64,000 bases of DNA, from positions 434,001-498,000 of the forward strand of contig CAVZEV010000005.1 of NCBI GenBank assembly GCA_963774405.1, written 5' to 3'. This document shows, piece after piece, positions 34,349 through 42,090 of this stretch. Origin of the DNA: VRUE01 sp963774405 (GTDB taxonomy: Bacteria; Actinomycetota; Thermoleophilia; Solirubrobacterales; 70-9). How positions within the stretch are numbered: position 1 is the stretch's first letter; each line of letters opens with the position of its first letter. A program made the translations under genes and the position numbers. The notes under the pieces were generated by a model that had not been told where the DNA came from, ran no database searches, and worked only from the letters and a program-made list of their open reading frames with translations.

Positions 34349-34421
34349 TGGAGCCAGCCGGGATCGAACCGGCGACCTCCGCCTTGCAAAGGCGGCGCTC
34401 TGCCAGCTGAGCTATGGCCCC
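34349..34421 (-). tRNA. tRNA-Ala(UGC)
   Basis: The minus strand begins GGGGCCATAGCTCAGCTGG. The anticodon arm CCGCC-TTTGCAA-AGGCG gives TGC. The T arm is GCCGG-TTCGATC-CCGGC and the acceptor closes with TGGCTCC plus discriminator A, paired to GGGGCCA with one G-U. CCA is not encoded. Length is 73 nt. Confidence 0.95.
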
Positions 34422-34470
34422 GCGGATGGAAGTTTAGGCGGGTCGAGGCGAGGTGGACCCGGCCGGCGAC

Positions 34471-35361
34471 TCAGTCGTCGAAGTCGAAGTCCTTGGGCGG
34501 CTTCTGCTCGAACCAGAGCTGGTCGTCCTCGGGGGTCTCCTCGAGGAAGTCCGGGGTCTCCTCGAGCACGTCCTCCTCGTGGTGGGCGGCCTCGGGCTCC
34601 TCGTCGGGCTCGGCCGGCTCCTCGATCTCCGGCTCGGGCTGCGTCTCGATCTCGACCTCAGCCACCGGCTCGGGCTCGGCCTCGCGCGGCGCCTCGAGCG
34701 CCTGGTCGAGTTCGTCGGAGAGCCGCTGCTCGTTCCAGAAGGCGTCGTCCTCGTCGTCGTACTCGTCATCGTCATCGGGCGCGGGGCCCTGGACGCTGAC
34801 CTCGCCCTCTTCGGTCTCGGCGAGGCCGGCGAGCGGATCGGTGGGCGCCAGGCGGGGCTCGGCGATCTCCTCTTCGACCAGCTCCTCGTCGCTCGGGCTC
34901 GGCGGCCCGCCCAGCTCCTGCTCGACATCGAACATCTCGGTCGGCTGTTCGGCGATCGTCCGGCGTTCCTCGGTGCTGGGCCCGGAAGCCTCGACCGCAT
35001 CGGCGACGATCTCGTGCTCCATCGCCGGCTGCTCCTCCTCGGCGGGACCGTCGTCGACGGGCGCGGCCTCCGCCTCGGCGAAGTCCCTCTCGATCGCCGA
35101 CTCTTTCGGCTCGGGAAGCGGCGGCGGCTCCTGCAGGTCGGCGATCGTCGGCTCCCGGCGCGCGCCCTCGTCCTCGGCGATCTCCGGCTGCTCCATGAAC
35201 TGCGTCGGCGCCTCAGCCGACGGATCCGCCGCCTGCTCGTCGCCCGGCCGGTCCGCCTGACCGAACGCCTCGTCCTCGAGCTGCTTCAGCTCGGAATCGC
35301 CGGCGCCGTGCTGGCGCTTCAGCTCCAGGTGCTCTCGGATGGCCTCGTCAAGGATGCCCAT
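34471..35361 (-). CDS. Highly acidic, largely disordered protein
   Basis: This is a 296-aa protein from the ATG at 35361. Only the first 25 residues look structured (MGILDEAIREHLELKRQHG). The remainder is Glu/Asp/Pro-rich with runs such as DDDDEYDDEDDAFW and ends KPPKDFDFDD. Proteins with this N terminus recur in actinobacteria. The function is unknown. A protein-interaction or chaperone-like role is possible but not supported by a motif. Confidence 0.7.
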   Translation of the reverse strand: MGILDEAIREHLELKRQHGAGDSELKQLEDEAFGQADRPGDEQAADPSAEAPTQFMEQPEIAEDEGARREPTIADLQEPPPLPEPKESAIERDFAEAEAAPVDDGPAEEEQPAMEHEIVADAVEASGPSTEERRTIAEQPTEMFDVEQELGGPPSPSDEELVEEEIAEPRLAPTDPLAGLAETEEGEVSVQGPAPDDDDEYDDEDDAFWNEQRLSDELDQALEAPREAEPEPVAEVEIETQPEPEIEEPAEPDEEPEAAHHEEDVLEETPDFLEETPEDDQLWFEQKPPKDFDFDD

Positions 35362-35480
35362 GGCTGACTCCCAAAGCGGGAAGCTAAAGCCTATGCGGTT
35401 ATCCCTCGCCTTGCGAGGGCGCTGGGACGAACCTCCCACACCGCGCGGTCATGCTCTGAGGAGGGCGAAGCTCCCTCCGG

Positions 35481-37526
35481 TCACGGCGCTTCCGGCACAC
35501 CGATCTGCGGCGTCTTCACCGGCGCGGCCATTCCCAGGTAGGCGACGATCTGGTAGCCGCCGGGGTTGGTCTGGATCGGCGCGTTCTTCCAGTTGTTGGC
35601 GAGCCAGACGTTGCCCGAGGGGTCGATCGCCACCCCCGTGTCGCGGGTCAGGCCGTCGAAGCCGTACCCGGTCCCTTCGGGGGATATCGCGGCGCCGATC
35701 CGTCGCTTGCCGGGCGGGCAGCCCTGCGGCTCGGTTCCGCAGAGCTCCGAGAGCCGCCGGCCGCCGAAATTGGCGACCCACACCTGACCGGCGCCGTCGA
35801 CCGCAACGCCCCACGGATTCTGGAGGCCGGCGCCGGTGATCGGGTTGCCCGGCGCGATCTGGCCGTTCGGCTTGATCAAGGTGACGCTGCGGCCGCCTTC
35901 AGGCTCCCCTTCGAACACTTCCTTCGGGCTGCGGCGGTTCGGGCACGGCGCCACCACCCACTTGGAGTTCGAGACCCAGACGTAGCCGTTGTCGTCGACG
36001 GCGGCAGCAAGCGGCTGGTGGAGCCCGCCGCCGCTCACCAGGCTCAGCACCTCGCCGCTTGGCGACAGCTCGAGGACGGAGTTGCTCGAGTTGCCGGTGA
36101 CGAATATGTCTCCCTGGGCGTTGACGGCGGCGCCGAAGGGACGTTCGAAGCCGACGCTGCTCCCGGCGGTGATGCGGGCCTCGCCGAGGTTGGCGGCCGC
36201 GAGGGGGTTGCCGCCGGCGATCCGGGTGATGCTGTTGTTGCCGCAGTTGGCAACCCAGATGTTGCCTTCCTGGTCGGAGACGGTCGCCTGCGGCCAGTTG
36301 ATGCCGCCGACTTCCCAACCGCCCTTGTAGGTCTCGACGACTTCTTTCTTTTCGTTGAGCGCCAGCCCCGTCCTTTCCAGTTCGGGTGAGAGCGCCTGGC
36401 CGTTCGGCAGGTACTCGGAGACGCTGTTGTGCGGTGCGGCCTTCCGGCAGCCCTTGCCTTCGAAGCCGAAGTTGCCGACCCAGACGTGTTCGCGGGGGTC
36501 GATCGTGATCCCGAACCCGACCCCACTGGTGCCGCCGCTCTCGTACGGCGACCCCGGGTAATAGCGGCCGGTTGGCGTGAAGCGGAACACGGAGCGGCCG
36601 AAGCAGATCGACTTCCGCGATTCGCGGCTGTATTCGTAGTTGTTGCCAACCCAGATGCCGCCTTCGGCGTCAATTGCGAAGTTGCCGGGGCCGTCGAGCC
36701 CCCGCTTGCCGCCGCCTTCGAAGCGCAGCGCCAGGGTCCAAGCATCCGGCCGGCCGTGGCGGGGCAGGGCAGGCTTGAAGCGAGTCCGCGTGCGCAGGGA
36801 GAGCCCGAACAGCGCTCCCGTGTTGTGCCAGGGGTAACGAGCGAGGTTCGTCGTCGCTTCCAAGGTGTTGGCCGCGGGGCCGCCACCGGGCGCGCCGGCG
36901 AGCCTGAGCAGCTTCGCGCAGCGCCGGCCCTGGACCCGGCAGACGCCCAGGAGGTTGGCGAGTGAGTCGAAGGTGCGCATGGTCGAGGTCGAGTTGCCGT
37001 TGGGGAACCGCCGCAGGACGCCGCTCAGGCGGCCGCTGTCGAGCCGGGCCAGGTTGCCCGTCATCGCGGCCGCGTTGCGCAGGCCGGGATCCTTGCCGGC
37101 AACCCGGGCCCCGTCGATGAACTGCGCCATCGCATACCCCATCGCGACCGTGGTGCGCTCGTTGAGGGTCACCCGGCGCGGCACCGCGCCCACGCCGGTC
37201 GCGGCCGCCAGCCGGTAGGCGTTGGCCACAACCGGGAAGCCCGCTTCCGCGCCGCCGCCCGGGCGGGTGGCCACCAGGTACTTGACCGCAGCGGCGCCGG
37301 CGGGGCGGTAGCGGAGCGCGAAACCGCCGCCGCGCCGGCTGCGCCCGCGGCCGAGGACGGTCGGCTTGCCGGCTCCGGAGCGCGCCGCGTAGAGGACGAC
37401 GCTCATGCCCCGCAGCGGCACGCTGCCGACGACGAGATGGTCCCTGCCGGCGCCGAGGGCGCTGGTCGGGGTGACAATGACCGCTAGACCGGCCAGCGAC
37501 AGGGCGAGGAGGAGGGCACGGCGCAT
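35481..37526 (-). CDS. Secreted NHL-repeat beta-propeller protein
   Basis: This is a 681-aa protein from the ATG at 37526, preceded by a GGAAG ribosome site. A signal peptide (ALLLALSLAGLAVIVTPTSALG) leads to an Ig-like region of about 250 residues. A propeller follows with NHL/Vgb-like repeats (FAIDAEGGIWVGNNYEYSR, TIDPREHVWVGNFGFEG, VSDQEGNIWVANCGNNS, AVNAQGDIFVTGNSSNS, AVDDNGYVWVSNSKW, AVDGAGQVWVANFGG, AIDPSGNVWLANNWK). It should bind or monitor something at the surface. It is divergent from a TetR gene across a palindromic operator. Confidence 0.83.
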   Translation of the reverse strand: MRRALLLALSLAGLAVIVTPTSALGAGRDHLVVGSVPLRGMSVVLYAARSGAGKPTVLGRGRSRRGGGFALRYRPAGAAAVKYLVATRPGGGAEAGFPVVANAYRLAAATGVGAVPRRVTLNERTTVAMGYAMAQFIDGARVAGKDPGLRNAAAMTGNLARLDSGRLSGVLRRFPNGNSTSTMRTFDSLANLLGVCRVQGRRCAKLLRLAGAPGGGPAANTLEATTNLARYPWHNTGALFGLSLRTRTRFKPALPRHGRPDAWTLALRFEGGGKRGLDGPGNFAIDAEGGIWVGNNYEYSRESRKSICFGRSVFRFTPTGRYYPGSPYESGGTSGVGFGITIDPREHVWVGNFGFEGKGCRKAAPHNSVSEYLPNGQALSPELERTGLALNEKKEVVETYKGGWEVGGINWPQATVSDQEGNIWVANCGNNSITRIAGGNPLAAANLGEARITAGSSVGFERPFGAAVNAQGDIFVTGNSSNSVLELSPSGEVLSLVSGGGLHQPLAAAVDDNGYVWVSNSKWVVAPCPNRRSPKEVFEGEPEGGRSVTLIKPNGQIAPGNPITGAGLQNPWGVAVDGAGQVWVANFGGRRLSELCGTEPQGCPPGKRRIGAAISPEGTGYGFDGLTRDTGVAIDPSGNVWLANNWKNAPIQTNPGGYQIVAYLGMAAPVKTPQIGVPEAP

Positions 37527-37550
37527 GGGTAGGGACTTCCTTTCGTCGGA

Positions 37551-37572
37551 CTTATTGGCGCGCGCCAATAAG
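37551..37572. promoter_or_regulatory. 22-bp perfect palindrome, probable TetR operator
   Basis: CTTATTGGCGC (37551-37561) and GCGCCAATAAG (37562-37572) form an uninterrupted palindrome, between the starts of the NHL protein gene (37526, leftward) and the TetR gene (37610, rightward). Size and place fit a TetR-family operator controlling both genes. Confidence 0.75.
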
Positions 37573-37609
37573 CTACCGGATGCCCCCATGGGAAAGTTAG
37601 ACATCTGAC

Positions 37610-38254
37610 ATGCGACGAAGGCTGGACCCCGAGAAGCGCAGGGCCGAGATTCTCAGCGTCGCCGCTCGTGCCTTCGCCGCGAGGCCTTATGAAGACGTGC
37701 AGGTGGACGAGATCGCCCGCGAGGCAGGCGCCAGCCGGGCCCTGATCAACCACTACTTCGGCGACAAGAGGGGGCTCTTCCTCGCCGTCGCCCGCGAGAT
37801 CGTCGAGCGCGTCCCCGCCACCGTGCGCACCGACCTCTCCGGCCTCAGCGTCGAGGAGATGGTCGACGCCAACACCGCGGCCTGGCTCGATTCGGTAGAA
37901 GCCGGCAGCGCCGCGTTTCTAGCCTTCGCCGGCGGCGGACCGATCGGCCGCGACCCCGAGCTGGAAGCGCTCCAGGACGAGCTGCGCGACCGGATCGCCG
38001 CCCGCATGCTGTCCAACCACCTGGGGACGGCCCCGGTGCCCCCCGCCGCCCTGTACACGATGCGGGCAGCGCTGGGCATGGTGGAGAGGGCCGTAGTCGA
38101 CTGGCTCGGCGGCCGAGGCGGGACGAGGGAGCAGACCCACGCCCTGATCGCAAACGGAGTCCTCGCCACGATCCGCGAGATCCTCCCCAAGGTGGAAGCA
38201 GCCGCAAGCCCCCGCACCCCCTCCAACCCCGACCCCAGCAGAGATCCAAGCTAG
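37610..38254 (+). CDS. TetR-family transcriptional regulator
   Basis: This is a 214-aa protein. The HTH lies at about residues 10-57 (RRAEILSVAARAFAARPYEDVQVDEIAREAGASRALINHYFGDKRGLF). The C-terminal domain is an all-helical ligand-binding region ending in a Pro-rich tail. It most likely represses itself and the divergent NHL-repeat gene. The inducer is unknown. Confidence 0.9.
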   Translation: MRRRLDPEKRRAEILSVAARAFAARPYEDVQVDEIAREAGASRALINHYFGDKRGLFLAVAREIVERVPATVRTDLSGLSVEEMVDANTAAWLDSVEAGSAAFLAFAGGGPIGRDPELEALQDELRDRIAARMLSNHLGTAPVPPAALYTMRAALGMVERAVVDWLGGRGGTREQTHALIANGVLATIREILPKVEAAASPRTPSNPDPSRDPS

Positions 38255-38312
38255 ACTTCGCTCCTGCACCTACCCAGTCCGAGGCAGAATATCCCTGCAA
38301 ACCGGACATTTC

Positions 38313-38385
38313 GAGGCTATAGCTCAGCTGGCAGAGCGCCTGGATCGCACCCAGGAGGTCGGCGGTTCGAATCCGCCTAGCTCCA
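38313..38385 (+). tRNA. tRNA-Ala(CGC), copy 1
   Basis: The anticodon arm CCTGG-ATCGCAC-CCAGG gives anticodon CGC. The T arm is GGCGG-TTCGAAT-CCGCC and the acceptor ends TAGCTCC plus A. The 5' acceptor strand reads GAGGCTA, giving an A-C mismatch at pair 2-71, whereas the copy at 63192 has GGGGCTA. From position 7 onwards the two copies are identical. It marks the left edge of the AbiE island. Confidence 0.9.
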
Positions 38386-38389
38386 CTGC

Positions 38390-39292
38390 TTACAGCGCAC
38401 CGTCCGATTCGGTCCACGCGCTGACTGCTGCATCCCATCTCCCCTGTGTCTCGCCCGCGAGCACAGGATCGAGGAAGGCTGCGGCGCGATCGAATGCCAC
38501 TGCCAGGTCGGGGTCGAGACCAACTTCCTCGGCGAGGCGGCCATAGTCCGGTGCCCACTCGGGCGGTGGGACGGGCAGACTTTCGGGAAGCGCCTGGCGG
38601 GCGCGGCTCTCGAAGGTGTGCTTCAGCGCCTCTCGCACTACTGCGGCTTCGAGCGACTGTGAGTCCGCGATGAGCAGGATGTCGATCAGGTCCTTGGGCC
38701 GCGTGCTGGGTCTGCCCGTCGTGCCATAGCTCCGCGTGTAAGCGTGGACCTTCTCGGCCAGATGCTGGGCAAGCGGTATCGCGGGAAGCTCAAGTGGCTC
38801 GATGTCCGCGAAGGTGAGGAAGTCCGACGTGCGCACTCTGTCTGGCTCCAAGCTGGCCGACTTCGCGAAGCCGATATCCAGGATGAACTGCTCGAAGACA
38901 CGTTCCGCCAGCTCGGCGCGTACGTGAAAGCGAATCGCCTGAAACTCATCGACCTCGTCGAACGCGTCGGTTCTGGTTGCCGCGAAGGCGAAGAAGTCAT
39001 CGAGGCGGAGTCGCTGCGCCGCGGCGATGTCTTCGATCGCGGCCTCCTCGTTGTCGTCGCGCCCGAGGTCGATGTCTTTGGTTGACCGCGAAGCTCCGCC
39101 CAGCCGGAAGTCGAGCGCCAATGCCCCCTTGAGCACCCAACGATCCGGCGCAGCCTGCGCAAGGCGTCGCAGGAACAGTTCGAAGGCGACGCGCTTGCGG
39201 AGGCGGGTGAGATTGGAGCCGGTCCTCTCTGCCTCGGTCTTCATGCGCTGCTCCAGCGCCATTCGGAACGCGGCAGCGCTCTCGTATCTCAC
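38390..39292 (-). CDS. abiEii: AbiEii-type nucleotidyltransferase toxin
   Basis: This is a 300-aa protein. The nucleotidyltransferase core is WVLKGALALDFRLGGASRSTKDIDLGR, with the Asp pair in DIDL, and the C-terminal half has the AbiEii helices (LAEKVHAYTR, RPKDLIDILLI). Toxins of this family transfer nucleotides to tRNA acceptor ends or phosphorylate targets and give abortive infection. It begins 5 bp after tRNA-Ala copy 1 and overlaps the antitoxin stop by 4 bp. Confidence 0.9.
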   Translation of the reverse strand: MRYESAAAFRMALEQRMKTEAERTGSNLTRLRKRVAFELFLRRLAQAAPDRWVLKGALALDFRLGGASRSTKDIDLGRDDNEEAAIEDIAAAQRLRLDDFFAFAATRTDAFDEVDEFQAIRFHVRAELAERVFEQFILDIGFAKSASLEPDRVRTSDFLTFADIEPLELPAIPLAQHLAEKVHAYTRSYGTTGRPSTRPKDLIDILLIADSQSLEAAVVREALKHTFESRARQALPESLPVPPPEWAPDYGRLAEEVGLDPDLAVAFDRAAAFLDPVLAGETQGRWDAAVSAWTESDGAL

Positions 39293-39879
39293 GAGGTCAC
39301 CGCCTCAATGGCGGCGCTAACCGCGTCGTTACGACCGCTCCTTTGTGCCTCCCTTTCGAGTTCGCGCGCAGTGAGCAGCCCACGGCCAAGTGCCTGCCGA
39401 ACGGCCATCTCCAGCTGCTCGGGCTGAATTTCCCCGGCTGCGTCGATGAGCGTTCGTGCAGGGGCGGTTAGGCGGAGCCCTTCGCGCGAAACCGTGGCGA
39501 TCTCTTCCTCGTCCGGGCGGGTATGGATGACGACGCCGGTTGGACGGCGCAGACCGCGATGTCGGCGCCCAACGAGAAGGTGGACCGCGTTCGGAATGTT
39601 GTCGCTGAGATCGAGCAGAGCGAGCGCGCTTTGGTGCGAGAGGACGGCCTTCTCGGTGCCGACCGCCATCCACTTCTCACGCATCTCATCGTCTTCCGGG
39701 CGGGGGAAGCCGGGCAGGCGATAGAGCCCGCGCCGCACCCGCTCGAACCGGTTCCCGCGCACGTAGTGGCTCAGGAGCTGACTGCTGATTCCACGCTCGC
39801 GGGCCTGGCTCGTGGTGAAGTAGCCATGCTGCGCGTAGGCGGTTGCCTCGAGCCCCCGGAGATCAGGCTTGTCATGCAT
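39289..39879 (-). CDS. abiEi: AbiEi-type antitoxin
   Basis: This is a 196-aa protein from the ATG at 39879. The N-terminal winged helix (YAQHGYFTTSQARERGISSQLLSHYVRGNRFERVRRGLYRL) is diagnostic of AbiEi antitoxins and represses the operon. A C-terminal domain (GLRLTAPARTLIDAAGEI) follows. A TATACT -10 just upstream suggests a nearly leaderless message. It precedes and overlaps its toxin. Confidence 0.9.
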   Translation of the reverse strand: MHDKPDLRGLEATAYAQHGYFTTSQARERGISSQLLSHYVRGNRFERVRRGLYRLPGFPRPEDDEMREKWMAVGTEKAVLSHQSALALLDLSDNIPNAVHLLVGRRHRGLRRPTGVVIHTRPDEEEIATVSREGLRLTAPARTLIDAAGEIQPEQLEMAVRQALGRGLLTARELEREAQRSGRNDAVSAAIEAVTS

Positions 39880-39979
39880 AAACAAAGTATAGCTTTGCTT
39901 TCGAGGACAGCCATGGTCGAAGACGCGCTAAAGGTGGCGCAGGAGGGCACGGTCTCGCGGTGTTGACTTGACTTGAAAA

Positions 39980-39994
39980 GTTGCAAAAAGCAAC
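39980..39994. promoter_or_regulatory. Inverted repeat upstream of the second AbiEi
   Basis: GTTGC (39980-39984) and GCAAC (39990-39994), extended by flanking A and T residues, lie 15 bp before the ATG at 40009. Tandem TTGACT sequences (39963 and 39968) precede them. This is the expected place for an AbiEi autoregulatory operator. Confidence 0.5.
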
Positions 39995-40008
39995 GTTTTA
40001 AGGAAGCC

Positions 40009-40572
40009 ATGCCAGGACGCAACTACAACGCGCTCGCGACCATCGCTGCGGAGCAGCAGGGCCTGGTCACGCCTGCCGATGCCCGGGAGGCCGGGGTCGA
40101 CCCTCATCGCCTAGTCGACATGGAGCGCCGGGGGGTGATCGAGCGGGTTGCTAGGGGCGTCTATCGCTTCCCGCTTCTCGAGCCCAATCCGGAGCTCGGC
40201 CAACTGGCCGAAGCGACGCTTTGGGCGAATCGACGCGGCACCCTCTCCCACGACACGGCACTCGATCTGCACGAGCTTTGCGACATCAACCCTGCTCAGA
40301 TCCACATCACGATCCCGATCGCGTACAGGCTTCAGAAGCCGGTGCCGAAGCTCTACCGAATCCACCAGGGAGATCTCGAAAAAGGCGAGCGGACCTTCTA
40401 CGAAGGCATCCCGATCGTCACGCCCTATCGCGCGATCACCGAGGGGATCGAGACCGGCGTCCGGGCGGACCTGCTGCGTCAGGCGATCGATGGGGCTCGC
40501 CGTCGCGGCCTGGTACGCGGCCCGCAGCTGAGCCGACTCCGCAAGATGCTCGCTGCCAGGGGCCGAGGGTGA
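40009..40572 (+). CDS. Second AbiEi-type antitoxin, toxin partner decayed
   Basis: This is a 187-aa protein from the ATG at 40009. The winged helix (LATIAAEQQGLVTPADAREAGVDPHRLVDMERRGVIERVARGVYRF) and the C-terminal domain (IPIVTPYRAITEGIETGVRADLL) are complete. It differs strongly from the AbiEi at 39289, so this is not a recent duplication. The next gene is only a stump of its toxin, leaving an orphan antitoxin that might still neutralise related toxins. Confidence 0.87.
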   Translation: MPGRNYNALATIAAEQQGLVTPADAREAGVDPHRLVDMERRGVIERVARGVYRFPLLEPNPELGQLAEATLWANRRGTLSHDTALDLHELCDINPAQIHITIPIAYRLQKPVPKLYRIHQGDLEKGERTFYEGIPIVTPYRAITEGIETGVRADLLRQAIDGARRRGLVRGPQLSRLRKMLAARGRG

Positions 40573-40766
40573 GCTTCCCGAAGCAGAAGAAGCCCCGAAG
40601 CTGGCGAGTCCTGCAGGACTGGATTCGCCACTACGCCGACCAGGAGGAGCTGCCCCAATCTCGCGTCCGCCGTGCCGTGTCATTCATGCTCGTCGCCCTC
40701 CCGCTCGACCGCTCGCTCGACGAGGAGGGCAACCCGCTCTTCCTGGTCAAGGGCGGCGTTGGTTGA
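40569..40766 (+). pseudogene. Truncated AbiEii toxin (N-terminal stump)
   Basis: A GTG at 40569 overlaps the antitoxin stop (GTGA) as in intact pairs. The 65 codons read VSFPKQKKPRSWRVLQDWIR and end LFLVKGGVG before a stop. KGGV is the start of the nucleotidyltransferase motif. The catalytic Asp pair and all that follows are gone, replaced by the YdeI gene. Confidence 0.8.
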
Positions 40767-40772
40767 GCGAAG

Positions 40773-41357
40773 ATGCCGCTGATGCCCGACGAGCTGCCGA
40801 TCCTGCTCTTCGCCACGCCGGCCGAGCTCGAGGCCTGGCTGGAGGAGAGCCACGCCGAGTCCCGGGGGCTCTGGCTGAAGATCGCCAAGAAGGGGACCGA
40901 GCCGCCGAGCGTCACCTATGCCGAGGCAGTGGAGCTGGCGCTCTGCTTCGGCTGGATCGACAGCCAGAAGCGCGGCCTCGACGAGCGTCACTTCCTACAG
41001 CGGTTCACCCCGCGCCGTCCCGGCGGCCGCTGGTCGAAGATCAACCGCGAGAAGGCCGAAACATTGCTCGCAGCCGGCGCGATGCGCCCGGCGGGGCTGG
41101 CCGAGGTCGAAGCGGCCAAAGCCGACGGTCGCTGGGAGGCCGCCTACGAGGGCCAGCGCACGGCAGAGGTGCCGGGCGACCTGCGGCGCGCGCTCGACGC
41201 CAATCCCGCCGCGGCCGAGTTCTTCGCTGGGCTCGACAGCGCCAACCGCTACGCGATCCTCTACCGCCTCGGCGAGGCGAAGAAGCCGGAGACGCGCGAG
41301 CGGCGGCTGCGCAAGTTCGTCGCCATGCTCGAGCGCGGCGAGAAGATGCACCCCTGA
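40773..41357 (+). CDS. YdeI/OmpD-associated family protein
   Basis: This is a 194-aa protein. LEAWLEESHAESRGLWLKIAKKG, YAEAVELALCFGWIDSQKRGLDE and FTPRRPGGRWSKINREKAETL are the defining YdeI blocks, and the C-terminal helix has LDSANRYAILYRLGEAKKPETRERRL. Some relatives protect against bacteriocins, but the mechanism is unclear. It sits at the deletion junction that removed the second AbiEii toxin. Confidence 0.88.
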   Translation: MPLMPDELPILLFATPAELEAWLEESHAESRGLWLKIAKKGTEPPSVTYAEAVELALCFGWIDSQKRGLDERHFLQRFTPRRPGGRWSKINREKAETLLAAGAMRPAGLAEVEAAKADGRWEAAYEGQRTAEVPGDLRRALDANPAAAEFFAGLDSANRYAILYRLGEAKKPETRERRLRKFVAMLERGEKMHP

Positions 41358-41399
41358 TTCAGGCGCTTGCGAACCGCCACGGCGAAGACCGAAGAGTGC

Positions 41400-42083
41400 C
41401 TATGGGTTACCCCACTCCTCCAGAATCCGCTCAACCTCGCCGCGGACCAAGAGCCGGGCTTCTGTCCTGTCCACGCCCGACATGAGCAGCTCGTCATAGC
41501 CCGTGTCGCGGTGGCGAACCGAGGCGGCGACGGCGAGCCTAAGCGCTCCGGGGTCGAGGGCCCGGCCGGCGGCGCTGCGCCCCACTCGGCCGCTGCCACG
41601 CGCACCCGCGTGACGAGCGACCTCATCGGCCCGATCCCGGGGACAGCCCGGGAAGAGGCGAACGATCTCCTTCGCCATCTCAGCTTGAAAGGCGAGATCG
41701 TGCTCGGCACGACGAGAGCGCTCTCGCTCGCGGCGCCTCGCGCGAGCGTCGGCGTCGGCGAGGCACTCGGCCTCCGCCCGCTCGAGCGCCTCCTCCTCGA
41801 CCAGGATGCCCTGGCGCTCGTAGCGCTTCCGCGCCCGGCTGAAGCGGACGACCACGGCTGAGAGGCCGCTCGCCTTCCTCGCCCGCCGGGTCAGCGCGGC
41901 ATCGCCGGACGGAAGGAAGACAAGGTGAGCCATGTCGGCACAGCCCAGGCACAGCGGTCCCCGGTCGTCCATCGTCAGCAGGCTCCCGCCGCCGCCGCAC
42001 TCGGCGCAGCTCCAGTCCTTGAGTGCCGAGACGACGACGATCTCGGACTTCGACGACTGACGTTTCCGGTTGCCCTCCGCCAC
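41400..42083 (-). CDS. DUF2293-like protein with N-terminal zinc finger
   Basis: This is a 227-aa protein from the GTG at 42083, with GAGGGACG upstream as ribosome site. Two CxxC pairs near the start (WSCAECGGGGSLL, PLCLGCADMAHL) form a probable zinc ribbon. The C-terminal part (EIVRLFPGCPRDRADEVARHA, then ERILEEWGNP) resembles DUF2293. A nucleic-acid role is plausible. It follows the 451-aa gene by 7 bp. Confidence 0.65.
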   Translation of the reverse strand: MAEGNRKRQSSKSEIVVVSALKDWSCAECGGGGSLLTMDDRGPLCLGCADMAHLVFLPSGDAALTRRARKASGLSAVVVRFSRARKRYERQGILVEEEALERAEAECLADADARARRRERERSRRAEHDLAFQAEMAKEIVRLFPGCPRDRADEVARHAGARGSGRVGRSAAGRALDPGALRLAVAASVRHRDTGYDELLMSGVDRTEARLLVRGEVERILEEWGNP

Positions 42084-42090
42084 CCGTCCC

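Noticed and set aside
35403..35419. A 7-bp inverted repeat similar to sequence near 63140-63160, as a shared regulatory element
   Set aside because: The resemblance is short and patchy and only one copy keeps the inverted repeat.
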